A stretch of 64,000 nt of DNA from the NCBI RefSeq assembly GCF_014197015.1, contig NZ_JACIET010000001.1:992001-1056000 (forward strand), read 5' to 3'. The notes under the pieces are model-generated. The model saw only the letters and a list, made by a program, of their open reading frames with translations. It had not been told where the DNA came from and did no database searches. The DNA comes from Niveibacterium umoris. GTDB lineage: Bacteria > Pseudomonadota > Gammaproteobacteria > Burkholderiales > Rhodocyclaceae. Position 1 is the stretch's first letter, and each line of letters begins with the position of its first letter. This document shows positions 18,316 to 27,737 of the stretch, one piece after another. Made by a program: the position numbers and the translations under genes.

Positions 18316-19503
18316 ATGGATCACGCCTACCTCATCGAAGTCGCCAGCATGTTGCTGCGCTGGCTGCACCTGATCGTCGGCATCGCCTGGATCGGTTCCT
18401 CGTTCTACTTCGTCTGGCTCGACAACTCCATCAAGCCGCCGACCGACCCGAAGCTCAAGGAGGCCGGCGTCGGCGGCGAGCTGTGGGCGATGCACGCGGG
18501 GGGCTTCTACAACCCGCAGAAGTACCTGGTCGCGCCCAAGGCGTTGCCGAAGGAACTGCACTTCTTTTTCTGGCCGTCCTACTCCACCTGGATCACTGGC
18601 TTCCTGCTCATCTCGGTGCTGTACTACTTTCAGGCAGCAACCTGGATGGTCGACCCGGCGGTCGCGCAGATCAGTGCAGCGCAGTCCGTACTGATCGGGC
18701 TTGGCACGTTGGCCGGGGGCTGGATCGTCTACGACCTGCTCTCGCGCCTGCTGATCGAACGCAGTCAGCTCGTTTTCGCGGTGATCTACACGCTCTTCGT
18801 CGCCGCAGTGGCCTGGGCGCTGACGCACCTGCTCGCAGGTCGTGCCGCGTATATCCATGTCGGCGCGATGATCGCCACCACGATGAGTGGCAACGTGTTC
18901 TTCATCATCATCCCGAACCAGCGCAAGCTCGTGGCGGCGATGAAGCGTGGCGAAGCACCCGACCCCACGCTGGGGAAGAAGGCCAAGCAGCGTAGCGTGC
19001 ACAACAACTACCTGACACTGCCGGTGCTGTTCGCGATGATCAGCAACCACTACGCCTTCACCTACAGCCATCCGCAAGGCTGGCTGGTGCTGGTGTTGAT
19101 CATGCTCGGCGCAGCGCTGATCCGCCACTTCTTCAACCTTAAGCACAAGGGCGAATGGCGTTGGGAATACCCGGCCGCCGGTGGCGCGATCCTGCTCGCA
19201 GTGCTGTGGTGGACTGCGCCGACCCCGACGAGAGTGGACACCTCGAAGCCCGTTCCCACGCTGGCGCAAGTGATGCCGGTGATCCAGGCCCGCTGCACCG
19301 CCTGCCATGCCGAAAAGGCGACGATGATGCCCTCCGCGCCCGGCGGCGTGATGCTCGATACCGAGGCGCGCATCCGCCAGCATTCGCAGCGCATTTTCGC
19401 CCGCGCCACCCAGACCAAGGACATGCCGCTGGGCAATATCACCGGCATCACCGCAGACGAACGCGCGTTGATCGCCGCCTGGTATCTCGGCGGTACGCAC
19501 TGA
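18316..19503 (+). CDS. puuD: Membrane-bound urate oxidase with C-terminal cytochrome c domain
   Basis: 395 residues. The N-terminal part (about 1-300) is the PuuD/DUF989 membrane domain with about eight helices, starting MLLRWLHLIVGIAWIGSSFY. A short linker leads to a cytochrome c domain with heme motif CTACH (Cys327, Cys330, His331) and a probable Met ligand in KDMPLGN. PuuD oxidises urate to 5-hydroxyisourate and passes electrons to the respiratory chain instead of making peroxide as soluble uricase does. It lies between hiuH and puuE on one transcript. Confidence 0.94.
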   Translation: MDHAYLIEVASMLLRWLHLIVGIAWIGSSFYFVWLDNSIKPPTDPKLKEAGVGGELWAMHAGGFYNPQKYLVAPKALPKELHFFFWPSYSTWITGFLLISVLYYFQAATWMVDPAVAQISAAQSVLIGLGTLAGGWIVYDLLSRLLIERSQLVFAVIYTLFVAAVAWALTHLLAGRAAYIHVGAMIATTMSGNVFFIIIPNQRKLVAAMKRGEAPDPTLGKKAKQRSVHNNYLTLPVLFAMISNHYAFTYSHPQGWLVLVLIMLGAALIRHFFNLKHKGEWRWEYPAAGGAILLAVLWWTAPTPTRVDTSKPVPTLAQVMPVIQARCTACHAEKATMMPSAPGGVMLDTEARIRQHSQRIFARATQTKDMPLGNITGITADERALIAAWYLGGTH

Positions 19504-19516
19504 GGCAAATGCGACA

Positions 19517-20449
19517 ATGACCCACGCTTCGTATCCGCGCGACCTGATCGGCTACGGCCGCACGCCACCGCATGCGCACTGGCCCGGCAACGCGAAGATC
19601 GCGGTGCAGTTCGTGCTCAACTACGAAGAAGGTGGCGAGAACTGCGTGCTGCATGGCGATGCCGGCAGCGAGCAGTTCCTCTCGGAACTCTTCAATCCTG
19701 CAAGCTACCCGGACCGCCACCTGTCGATGGAGTCGGTTTACGAATACGGCTCGCGCGTGGGCGTGTGGCGCATCCTGCGCGAGTTCGAGCGCCGCGGTCT
19801 GCCGCTCACCGTGTTTGGCGTGTCGATGGCGCTCGAACGCCACCCCGAGCTCACCGCCGCCTTCAAGGCACTGGGCCACGAGATCGCCTGCCACGGCTGG
19901 CGCTGGATTCACTACCAAGCGCTGGACGAGGCCACCGAACGCGAACACATGCGCATCGGCATGGAGATCATTGAGCGCCTCACCGGCGAGCGCGCGCTGG
20001 GCTGGTACACCGGCCGCGACAGCCCCAACACCCGGCGACTCGTCGCCGACTACGGCGGCTTCCTCTACGACAGCGACTACTACGGCGACGACCTGCCATT
20101 CTGGACGCCAGTGACCAGGAGTGACGGCACGACTGCCCCGCAGCTCATCGTGCCCTACACGCTCGACACCAACGACATGCGCTTTTCGCTGCCTCAGGGC
20201 TTCAGCCAGGGCGAGGACTTCTTCACCTACCTGCGCGACGCCTTCGACGTGCTCTATGCCGAAGGCGCAGAGGCACCGAAGATGCTGTCGGTCGGCATGC
20301 ACTGCCGCCTGCTCGGTCGCCCCGGGCGCATGCGTGCGCTGCAGCGCTTCCTCGACCACATCGAGGCGCACGACCGGGTCTGGGTGTGCCGCCGCGTCGA
20401 TATCGCCCGCCACTGGCACACGCACTTCCCGCCGCCGCAGTCCGCCTGA
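19517..20449 (+). CDS. puuE: Allantoinase, polysaccharide-deacetylase type
   Basis: 310 residues. The opening YPRDLIGYGRTPPHAHWPG and the strings NYEEGGENCVLHGD and GHEIACHGWRWI are those of PuuE, the allantoinase unrelated to the amidohydrolase-type AllB. It opens allantoin to allantoate in the cytoplasm. GAGG lies 11 bases before the ATG, 13 bases after puuD. The product passes to allantoicase, encoded 2 kb further on after an unrelated ABC-F gene. Confidence 0.94.
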   Translation: MTHASYPRDLIGYGRTPPHAHWPGNAKIAVQFVLNYEEGGENCVLHGDAGSEQFLSELFNPASYPDRHLSMESVYEYGSRVGVWRILREFERRGLPLTVFGVSMALERHPELTAAFKALGHEIACHGWRWIHYQALDEATEREHMRIGMEIIERLTGERALGWYTGRDSPNTRRLVADYGGFLYDSDYYGDDLPFWTPVTRSDGTTAPQLIVPYTLDTNDMRFSLPQGFSQGEDFFTYLRDAFDVLYAEGAEAPKMLSVGMHCRLLGRPGRMRALQRFLDHIEAHDRVWVCRRVDIARHWHTHFPPPQSA

Positions 20450-20593
20450 GCGGGCGCGAGGCCGCAGCCCGCCTTGCGCTGCGACATGGTGGCCCCTTCT
20501 GGCACGTGAGCCTCCGGATACGCCGTGCGCGAAAAACCACGGCCGGTCGTGCGCGGGCGGCTATCATGCCGGTCCTCTTTGAAGTAGCGCCCC

Positions 20594-22276
20594 ATGATTT
20601 CCGTCCGTAATGTCACGCTGCGTCGCGGCGTAAAGGTCGTGCTCGACCGCGCATCCGTCACCTTCACCCCCGGCGAGAAGATCGGCCTTGTCGGCCGCAA
20701 TGGTGCCGGCAAATCCTCCTTCTTCGGCCTGCTCAACGGCACGCTGCATGAAGACAGCGGCGAGTTCTCGATCCCCGCCGCGTGGAAGATGGCGCAGGTG
20801 GCACAGGACATGCCCGAGACCGAGCAGAGCGCAACTGACTTCGTGATCGAGGGCGACACCGTGTTGCTGGCTGCACAGGCCGAAGTCGCCGCTGCAGAAG
20901 CGAGCGACGACGGCATGCGCATGGCGCACGCCTACATGGATCTGCACGACGCTGGCGCGCACGACGCCGCGGCCCGCGCGCAGGCGCTGATCCTCGGCCT
21001 GGGCTTCTCGGTCGCACAGCTCGACGAGCCGGTGAACAGCTTCTCCGGTGGCTGGCGCATGCGCCTGCAGCTGGCGCGCGCACTGATGTGCCCGTCCGAT
21101 CTGCTGCTGCTCGACGAACCGACCAACCACCTCGACCTCGATGCGCTGGTGTGGCTGGAAGCCTGGCTCAAGCGCTACCAGGGGACCATGGTGGTGATCA
21201 GCCACGACCGCGAGTTCCTCGACGCGGTGACGCAGGTGACGGTGCACGTCGATAACGCCAAGCTCGTGCGCTATGGCGGCAACTACAGCAAGTTCGAAGA
21301 CATGCGCGCCGAGCAGCTGGTGCTGCAGCAGGCCGCGATGGCCAAGCAGGCGGACAAGATCGCCCACCTGCAGAAGTTCATCGACCGCTTCAAGGCCAAG
21401 GCCAGCAAGGCCAAGCAGGCGCAGAGCCGGGTCAAGGCGCTCGAACGCATGGAAAAGATCGCGCCGGTGCTGGCCGACGCCGAGTTCAGCTTCGAGTTCA
21501 AGGAGCCGCTCAACGTCCCCAACCCGATGCTGTCGATGCTCGACGCGAGCTTCGGCTACCCTGCGCCGGACGACGCGCCGGCCGGGACGCCGCCGACGGT
21601 GATCGTGCGCAACATCAACCGCTCGGTGCTCGCCGGTCAGCGCATCGGCATCCTCGGCGCCAACGGCCAGGGCAAGTCGACGCTGGTGAAGACGGTGGCG
21701 CACGCGCTCGCGCCGATCGCCGGCGAGATCAGCGAAGGCAAGGGCCTGAACATCGGCTACTTCGCGCAGCAGGAACTCGACGTGCTCGATCCGGCCGCGT
21801 CGCCGCTGCTGCACATGACCCGCCTCGCCAAGGACACGCCGGCTCACCTGCGCGGCCCTGGCCAGAGCGGCACCGAGCAGGCGCTGCGTACCTTCCTCGG
21901 CACCTTCAATTTCAGCGGCGACATGGTGCACCAGGCGGTCGGCACCATGAGCGGCGGCGAAAAGGCACGCCTGGTGCTGTGCATGATCGTGTGGCAACGC
22001 CCCAACCTGCTCCTGCTCGATGAGCCGACCAACCATCTCGACCTCTCGACCCGCGAGGCGCTCGGCGTGGCGCTCAACGAGTTCGAAGGGACGGTGATGC
22101 TGGTCAGCCACGACCGCGCCTTGTTGCGCGCGGTGTGCGACGAGTTCTGGCTGGTCACCCATGGCGGCGTGGAACCCTTCGACGGCGACCTCGACGACTA
22201 CCAGCAATTCCTGCTCGACGAGGCGCGCCGCATGCGTGAACAGGCGGCCGCTGCCCTCAAGAAGGCTGCCGCCTGA
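20594..22276 (+). CDS. yheS: ABC-F family ATPase (YheS-like)
   Basis: 560 residues with two ABC domains and no membrane segments. Walker A motifs are GRNGAGKSS and GANGQGKST; both domains have LLLDEPTNHLDL and SGGWRMRL / SGGEKARLV signatures. The linker between the domains, rich in KAKASKAKQAQSRVKAL, is typical of YheS. ABC-F proteins act on the ribosome E site. It lacks the extended Lys/Glu-rich C-tail of E. coli YheS, ending soon after the PFDGDLDDYQQFL string. It splits the urate genes puuE and alc, with no obvious functional tie. Confidence 0.9.
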   Translation: MISVRNVTLRRGVKVVLDRASVTFTPGEKIGLVGRNGAGKSSFFGLLNGTLHEDSGEFSIPAAWKMAQVAQDMPETEQSATDFVIEGDTVLLAAQAEVAAAEASDDGMRMAHAYMDLHDAGAHDAAARAQALILGLGFSVAQLDEPVNSFSGGWRMRLQLARALMCPSDLLLLDEPTNHLDLDALVWLEAWLKRYQGTMVVISHDREFLDAVTQVTVHVDNAKLVRYGGNYSKFEDMRAEQLVLQQAAMAKQADKIAHLQKFIDRFKAKASKAKQAQSRVKALERMEKIAPVLADAEFSFEFKEPLNVPNPMLSMLDASFGYPAPDDAPAGTPPTVIVRNINRSVLAGQRIGILGANGQGKSTLVKTVAHALAPIAGEISEGKGLNIGYFAQQELDVLDPAASPLLHMTRLAKDTPAHLRGPGQSGTEQALRTFLGTFNFSGDMVHQAVGTMSGGEKARLVLCMIVWQRPNLLLLDEPTNHLDLSTREALGVALNEFEGTVMLVSHDRALLRAVCDEFWLVTHGGVEPFDGDLDDYQQFLLDEARRMREQAAAALKKAAA

Positions 22277-22415
22277 CGCCAGCCTCCACGGCGCGCACCG
22301 CGACAAGCCAAGTGCGCGCCGGGTGGGTCATATTCGGTTCCAGCGATTCGCGCCATTCCGCTGCGCATAGCCCTATCGCGCTAAGCTGGAAGGGTCGACC
22401 TCTCGGACCCTCGCC

Positions 22416-23420
22416 ATGGCCGCAGTCATCTTCGATCCGGACGCGCCGGATTTCACCCGCCGATTCACGAACCTCGCCGACCCACGCCTCGGCGCCGAGG
22501 CCATCGCCTGCAGCGACGAGTTCTTCGCAGCGCGCGGCCGCATGCTTTCGCCCGATGAACCGGTATTCATCCCCGGCAAGTACGACGAACATGGCAAGTG
22601 GATGGACGGCTGGGAATCGCGTCGCAAGCGCGGCCCCGGCAACGACTGGTGCGTCGTTCGGCTGGCCCGCGCCGGCCGCATCACCGGCTTGGATATCGAC
22701 ACCCGACACTTCACCGGCAATTACCCGCCCGGCGCATCCATCGAAGCCTGCCGGTGCGAGCGCGGAGACCCGGCGGCGGATGCCGTGTGGACGCCGCTGT
22801 TGCCGACCGTTGCGCTCAGGGGCAACGCGCACCACTACCACGCGATAGAGAACGACACGGCGTGGACGCATGTACGCCTGTCGATCTACCCCGACGGCGG
22901 CATCGCCCGCCTGCGCGTGTACGGCCGCCCGGTGGCGGATTGGGCCGAAGGCGCTGAATTGGATCTCGCCGCCGCCATCAACGGCGCCTATGTCGTCGCC
23001 ACCAACAACGAACACTTCGGCCGTGCGGCCACCCTGCTACTACCCGGCCGCGGCGCGAACATGGGCGATGGCTGGGAAACCCGCCGCCGCCGCGAGCCCG
23101 GCAACGACTGGTGCATCATCGCGCTGGCTGCGCCGGGCATCATCGAGCGCGTGGAAGTCGATACCGCCCATTTCAAGGGCAACTACCCCGATGCCTGTTC
23201 GCTGCAGGCCGCCCACCTGGCGGACGGCACCGAGCAGACGCTGATCACGCAGAGCATGTTCTGGCCCGAGTTGCTCGCGCCGCAGAAGCTGCAGATGGAT
23301 GCGGTGCACGGGTTCGACGACCTCGCCAAGCAGGGCCTCGTTACCCATGTGCGCTTCAACATCTTTCCCGACGGCGGCGTGAGTCGCCTGCGTCTGTTCG
23401 GCAGAGCAGCCGGGGCGTGA
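22416..23420 (+). CDS. alc: Allantoicase
   Basis: 334 residues built of two similar halves, each with the motif GWE(S/T)RR(K/R)R.PGNDWC (first near residue 70, second near 235) and a TGNYPP/KGNYPD partner, as expected for the double jelly-roll allantoicase fold. It hydrolyses allantoate to ureidoglycolate and urea. The stop overlaps the GTG start of the next gene (GTGA), coupling it to ureidoglycolate lyase, the next step. Urea released here would need a urease or urea amidolyase encoded elsewhere. Confidence 0.95.
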   Translation: MAAVIFDPDAPDFTRRFTNLADPRLGAEAIACSDEFFAARGRMLSPDEPVFIPGKYDEHGKWMDGWESRRKRGPGNDWCVVRLARAGRITGLDIDTRHFTGNYPPGASIEACRCERGDPAADAVWTPLLPTVALRGNAHHYHAIENDTAWTHVRLSIYPDGGIARLRVYGRPVADWAEGAELDLAAAINGAYVVATNNEHFGRAATLLLPGRGANMGDGWETRRRREPGNDWCIIALAAPGIIERVEVDTAHFKGNYPDACSLQAAHLADGTEQTLITQSMFWPELLAPQKLQMDAVHGFDDLAKQGLVTHVRFNIFPDGGVSRLRLFGRAAGA

Positions 23421-23926
23421 GCACGCTTCCCATCGAACCCCTCACCCGCGAGGCATTCGCGCCCTTCGGTGATGTCATCGAGGCGAGCGATGCTGTTCGA
23501 CACTTCCCGATCAATGGCGGCAACACCGAGCGCTACCACGATCTCGCGCGGCTCGATCCGGGGGGCGATGGGCGCATCATCGCCAGCATCTTCCGCGGTC
23601 AGCCGCGCTCGTTGCCGTTCTCGATCACGATGCTCGAACGCCACCCGCGCGGCTCGCAAGCCTTCATTCCGCTCAATGGCCGCGACTATCTCGTTGTCGT
23701 CGCCACCGCGCCGGCTGCAGGTGCGCTGCGCTGCTTCCTCGCGCGCAGCGTTCAGGGCGTCAACTACGCCGCCGGTACATGGCACCACCCATTACTCGCG
23801 CTGGATGCGGTCAGCGATTTCCTGGTGCTGGATCGCAGCGGACCGGGAGCGAATTGTGATGAGGTCGTGTTGGGCGACGCATGCCTGATCGAGCCGCACA
23901 TACTTGCGGCGGCACGTTTGCGATAG
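23417..23926 (+). CDS. allA: Ureidoglycolate lyase
   Basis: 169 residues from a GTG start that overlaps the allantoicase stop. Family motifs include [48 protein letters not shown] and [11 protein letters not shown], the cupin-type AllA core. It splits ureidoglycolate into glyoxylate and urea, completing purine ring breakdown. The gene ends 15 bases before the convergent psd gene. Confidence 0.94.
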   Translation: MSTLPIEPLTREAFAPFGDVIEASDAVRHFPINGGNTERYHDLARLDPGGDGRIIASIFRGQPRSLPFSITMLERHPRGSQAFIPLNGRDYLVVVATAPAAGALRCFLARSVQGVNYAAGTWHHPLLALDAVSDFLVLDRSGPGANCDEVVLGDACLIEPHILAAARLR

Positions 23927-23941
23927 GGATCCGCGCGAACG

Positions 23942-24793
23942 TCAAGGCCGCGCGAAAGTCGCCATCGAGGCCCCCATCCTCACCGCACCTGCGGGCGCCC
24001 AAGCCTTGTTGAACTGCAAGGGCCCATCCTTGAACAGCAGCACCACCGTCGAGCCAAGCAGGAAGCGTCCCATTTCAGCGCCCTTCTCCAGTACGATCGA
24101 CTGATCGTCGTACGACCATTCCCTCAACTGACCCGGGCGCGGCGGGTTAACGACGCCATGCCAGACGGTCGCCATGCTGCCGACGATCGTCGCGCCAACC
24201 AGGGTCAACACGAACGGACCGAACTCGGAATCGAACAGGCACACGACGCGCTCATTGCGCGCGAAAAGCCCGGGCACGCCACGTGCGGTCGTCGGATTCA
24301 CGGAAAACAGCGCACCGGGAACATGGATCATCCGCAAGAGCCGCCCGGTGCAGGGCATGTGAATCCGATGGTAGTCGCGCGGGCTCAGGTAGAGCGTCGC
24401 GAAGTGGCCGTTATCGAACTGTCGGGCAAGATCGGCGTCGCCGCCGACAAGTGCTGCGGTGCTGTACTGGTGCCCTTTGGCCTGAAAGATCTGATCGCCC
24501 GCGATCTTGCCGAACTGGCTGATCGCACCGTCGACCGGGCAGATCAATTCACTGTCGGCCAGCGGCCTTGCGCCCGGCTTGAGCGCGCGGGTGAAGAACT
24601 CATTGAAGGTCGGGTAGCTCGTGATATCCGGATTGGCGGCTTCCGACATATCTACGCCGTAGCGCGCGGCGAAACGGCAAATCGCTGAATGGGTGACGCT
24701 ACCGCCTTGCCAGGATGCAAAGCGCCCAGCCAGCGTGGTCAGCAATTGTTTGGGTAGCAGGTACTGCGGGAGGACGGCGAGGCGATCGGACAC
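23942..24793 (-). CDS. psd: Phosphatidylserine decarboxylase proenzyme
   Basis: 283 residues from a GTG start chosen because it gives the standard opening MSDRLAVLPQYLLPKQ and the usual length; a longer upstream frame is not family-like. The self-cleavage motif LGST is present, with cleavage expected between Gly247 and Ser248 to make the pyruvoyl alpha chain. Other signatures are FNEFFTRALKPGARP, CPVDGAISQFG and the active-site region YHRIHMPCTGRL. It makes phosphatidylethanolamine at the inner membrane. Housekeeping gene, probably monocistronic here. Confidence 0.94.
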   Translation of the reverse strand: MSDRLAVLPQYLLPKQLLTTLAGRFASWQGGSVTHSAICRFAARYGVDMSEAANPDITSYPTFNEFFTRALKPGARPLADSELICPVDGAISQFGKIAGDQIFQAKGHQYSTAALVGGDADLARQFDNGHFATLYLSPRDYHRIHMPCTGRLLRMIHVPGALFSVNPTTARGVPGLFARNERVVCLFDSEFGPFVLTLVGATIVGSMATVWHGVVNPPRPGQLREWSYDDQSIVLEKGAEMGRFLLGSTVVLLFKDGPLQFNKAWAPAGAVRMGASMATFARP

Positions 24794-24997
24794 GGCGAGA
24801 CTCGAATAGGATGTAGAGGGGGATTGTAGCCAGCCGGGCGACCTAACGTCATGCCGGCCCGACGTCGCCTCACCCTTCACGCGCACATTCACGCTTGATT
24901 GCCTTCCGTTTATCGCCATTTCGCGTCGCATGCACGATTGCGCCCGCCACGCTTATCGGTGTGAAATCGCGCATCGTTAACACTGTGCGTGCCCGAC

Positions 24998-25921
24998 ATG
25001 AAAACCCGTATCAGCCTGATAGGCGCTCCCACCGATATCGGCGCCGGCAGTCGCGGCGCGTCGATGGGGCCCGAAGCCCTGCGTGTCGCCGATATCGGAC
25101 CGATTCTTCAAAGCCACGGACTGGATGTCGAAGACTGGGGCAATATTTCCGGCCCTAAGAATCCATGGCTCCCGCCCGAAGACGGTTATCGTCATCTGGA
25201 TGAAGTCGTGGCATGGAACCGCGCCGTGCACAATGCGGTGTACAGCGAACTGGTTCGGGATCGCTTGCCCATCATGCTGGGCGGCGACCACTGCCTTGCG
25301 ATCGGGTCGATCAGCGCGGTGGCACGACGTTGCCGCGAAACCGGCAGGAAACTGCGGATCCTCTGGCTCGATGCGCACGCAGACTTCAACACCAGCCAGA
25401 TCACGCCGAGCGGCAACGTCCACGGCATGCCGGTCGCCTGCCTGTGTGGCTTGGGCCCCCAGTCGTTGGTCGAGATCGGTGGCGTGACGCCCGCAATTCA
25501 GCCTGAGTGGATTCGCCAGATCGGCATCCGCAGCGTCGACGAAGGCGAAAAGCGGCTCGTCCACGCAAAGAATCTTGAAGTGTTCGACATGCGCTTCATC
25601 GACGAAGCCGGCATGCGTGCAGCCATGGAACTCGCGCTCGATGATCTAGAACCGGACACGCATCTGCATGTGAGCTTCGACGTCGATTTCCTCGACCCGG
25701 AGATCGCACCGGGCGTCGGCACCACCGTGCGCGGCGGGCCGACTTACCGCGAGGCGCAATTGTGCATGGAGATGATTGCCGACACCGGCATGCTGGGTTC
25801 GCTCGATGTCGTTGAACTCAACCCCGCCCTCGATGTGCGGAACCAGACCGCCGACCTCGCCGTGGATCTGATCGAGAGCCTGTTCGGCAAATCGACCTTG
25901 ATGCGGATTCCGCGTCGCTAA
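24998..25921 (+). CDS. rocF: Arginase
   Basis: 307 residues from the ATG at 24998; an in-frame GTG 9 bases earlier is also possible and neither has a clear ribosome site. The two-manganese ureohydrolase ligands are present: GGDHCLAIGS, DAHADFN and SFDVDFLDP. The opening SLIGAPTDIGAGSRGASMGP and the VVELNPALD tail indicate arginase more than agmatinase. It hydrolyses arginine to ornithine and urea. It is divergent from psd and followed by a strong hairpin, so it stands alone. Confidence 0.9.
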   Translation: MKTRISLIGAPTDIGAGSRGASMGPEALRVADIGPILQSHGLDVEDWGNISGPKNPWLPPEDGYRHLDEVVAWNRAVHNAVYSELVRDRLPIMLGGDHCLAIGSISAVARRCRETGRKLRILWLDAHADFNTSQITPSGNVHGMPVACLCGLGPQSLVEIGGVTPAIQPEWIRQIGIRSVDEGEKRLVHAKNLEVFDMRFIDEAGMRAAMELALDDLEPDTHLHVSFDVDFLDPEIAPGVGTTVRGGPTYREAQLCMEMIADTGMLGSLDVVELNPALDVRNQTADLAVDLIESLFGKSTLMRIPRR

Positions 25922-25937
25922 CTTCGCGACTTCTCAA

Positions 25938-25970
25938 ACAACAACGCCGGCTTCGTGCCGGCGTTGTTGT
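25938..25970. terminator. Bidirectional hairpin between rocF and the EPS locus
   Basis: 14-base perfect arms ACAACAACGCCGGC / GCCGGCGTTGTTGT with loop TTCGT, placed between convergent genes. Short T-rich tracts follow on both strands, so it can serve rocF and the EPS transcript. Confidence 0.75.
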
Positions 25971-25987
25971 TCGTACTGCTGAACCAA

Positions 25988-27091
25988 TCAGGCGCGTGCA
26001 TCGCCCCAGCGTAGCAGGCAGGTGTCGTCGCCGACGTACATCGTGTCGCCCTTGCGATCCACGCAATACTGTGGCGAGGCGATCATCTCTTCGAAGACCA
26101 TGTCTTCGCCCAGACGGGTGTACTCGAAGAGCACACTGCGGATCACCTTGGCGCCGTGGCGCAGGTGGCTTCCGTGCCCGATCCAGGCGGGGCCGATCAC
26201 GCTGCAGCCCGGTTCGATCCTGACACCGGAGCCGATGTACACTGGCCCGACGATCTGCACGCTATCCCACGCTATGCGCGTGTTCAGGCCGACCCAGATG
26301 CCCGGTGACACCTCGTGCCCCGGCATGTCCATCTGCGCAATTTCGCCGCGCAACACACGCATCAGCACCGAGTAGTAGTCTGAGACGCGGCCGATATCGA
26401 TCCAGTTGAAGAAGCGCTTCTGCGCATAGAACGGCAGCCCCTTTTCGACCAGCAACGGGAACAACTGGCTGCCGATATCGAACTCGGTATCCGGCGGGAT
26501 CAGATCGAGCACTTCCGGTTCGAAAATGTAGATACCGGTAGAGGCGGCTGTCGACTTTGCATCCTCGGGCTTCGGCTTTTCCTGGAACGAGGTCACCCGC
26601 CCGGACTCGTCGGTCACGACGATGCCATAGTTCTTGGTGTCTTCGCGCGGCACGTCCAGCGTCACGACGCTCGCAATGGCGCCCTTGGTCTTGTGTTCAA
26701 AGAGGGCGGCCTTGATATCCAGATCAACGATGGCATCGCCGCACAACACGATAAAGGTGTCGTCGAAGAAGTTACCGAAATCCTGGATCTTGCGCATGCC
26801 GCCAGCAGAGCCGACAGGCTTGCAGACGACCTCGCCGTTCTCACGCACGCCTTCGTACGAATAGCCCAGTTCCACCCCGAAACGGCGACCATCTCCAAAG
26901 TAATTCTCAAGCTTCCAGTGCATGAATGCCACGTTGATCATGATCTCCTTGACCCCGTACTGGGCAAGGTGATCGATCAGGTATTCCATCACCGGTTTGC
27001 CAAGTATCGGCACCATCGGCTTTGGCGTGTGCTTGGTCAGTGGTCTTACGCGCGTGCCCTGCCCGGCTGCAAGGATCAGTGCCTTGGCCAT
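25988..27091 (-). CDS. Sugar-1-phosphate nucleotidyltransferase, copy 1
   Basis: 367 residues. The N-terminal nucleotidyltransferase domain starts KALILAAGQGTRVRPLTKHT with GXGTRxRP and Lys motifs and CGDAIVDLD as metal site. The C-terminal part (from about 270) has hexapeptide-like repeats (VGPVYIGSGVRIEPGCSVIGP type). This layout fits mannose-1-phosphate guanylyltransferase or glucose-1-phosphate transferases; the exact sugar cannot be assigned. AGGGAGA precedes the ATG. It is about 93 percent identical by eye to the protein at 32026-33129, so it arose by recent duplication or gene conversion. It is the last gene of the EPS locus. Confidence 0.85.
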   Translation of the reverse strand: MAKALILAAGQGTRVRPLTKHTPKPMVPILGKPVMEYLIDHLAQYGVKEIMINVAFMHWKLENYFGDGRRFGVELGYSYEGVRENGEVVCKPVGSAGGMRKIQDFGNFFDDTFIVLCGDAIVDLDIKAALFEHKTKGAIASVVTLDVPREDTKNYGIVVTDESGRVTSFQEKPKPEDAKSTAASTGIYIFEPEVLDLIPPDTEFDIGSQLFPLLVEKGLPFYAQKRFFNWIDIGRVSDYYSVLMRVLRGEIAQMDMPGHEVSPGIWVGLNTRIAWDSVQIVGPVYIGSGVRIEPGCSVIGPAWIGHGSHLRHGAKVIRSVLFEYTRLGEDMVFEEMIASPQYCVDRKGDTMYVGDDTCLLRWGDARA

Positions 27092-27188
27092 GGTCTTTCT
27101 CCCTTGTTCTGTTCTTGATAGTGGCATTTCACGCCCCCCGGCGCGGAATGCCAACGATTCAAGTCAATTCAATCCGCGATGAAGCGCA

Positions 27189-27737
27189 TCAGGCGAAGGT
27201 GTCGCAGTCTGCCAGCGCCCTGCCCTGCTGATCCTTTGCCGAGAGGCTCGGTTCAAGGCCGTCCAGCGGCCACGCAACGCCGACCGACGGGTCGTCCCAC
27301 TTCAGGCAGCGCTCATGCGCCGGCGCGTAGTAATCCGTCGTCTTGTAAAGAAAGTCGGCCGACTCGGACAGCACGACAAAGCCGTGTGCAAAGCCCGCCG
27401 GCACCCATAGTTGCCGATGGTTCTCTTCGCTCAGTTCCACGCCCACCCACTGCCCGAACCGGGGCGATGATTTGCGCATGTCCACCGCCACATCGAATAC
27501 GCGACCTTTGGCAACGCGTACCAGCTTCCCCTGCGGTTGCTGCAACTGATAGTGCAAACCCCGCAGCACGCCGCGCGAAGAACGGGAATGGTTGTCCTGC
27601 ACGAACTGCACATCCAGCCCGGTCGCATCGCGAAAGGTGTTGGCGTTGAAACTTTCCATGAAGAACCCGCGCGCGTCGCCAAAGACCTTGGGTTCAAGGA
27701 TCAGCACTTCGGGTAGCGCGGTCGCCGTCACTTTCAT
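27189..27737 (-). CDS. rmlC: dTDP-4-dehydrorhamnose 3,5-epimerase
   Basis: 182 residues. The cupin-type RmlC motifs are clear: EPKVFGDARGFFMESFN, VQDNHSRSSRGVLRGLHYQ with the catalytic His, VAVDMRKSSPRFGQW and WVPAGFAHGFVVLSE. It inverts C3 and C5 of dTDP-4-keto-6-deoxyglucose in dTDP-L-rhamnose synthesis. Its ATG shares one base with the rmlA stop (TGATG), so it is translationally coupled to rmlA. The rml genes here are in order B, (acyltransferase), D, A, C along the transcript. Confidence 0.95.
   Translation of the reverse strand: MKVTATALPEVLILEPKVFGDARGFFMESFNANTFRDATGLDVQFVQDNHSRSSRGVLRGLHYQLQQPQGKLVRVAKGRVFDVAVDMRKSSPRFGQWVGVELSEENHRQLWVPAGFAHGFVVLSESADFLYKTTDYYAPAHERCLKWDDPSVGVAWPLDGLEPSLSAKDQQGRALADCDTFA

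Noticed and set aside
20564-22306. 580-codon open frame antisense to the ABC-F gene
   Set aside because: Shadow of high-GC coding sequence; its translation is rich in His/Arg/Gln with no family motifs, while the plus strand has clear ABC signatures.
24998-25921. Agmatinase (SpeB)
   Set aside because: N-terminal and C-terminal strings fit arginase; no polyamine genes adjacent.
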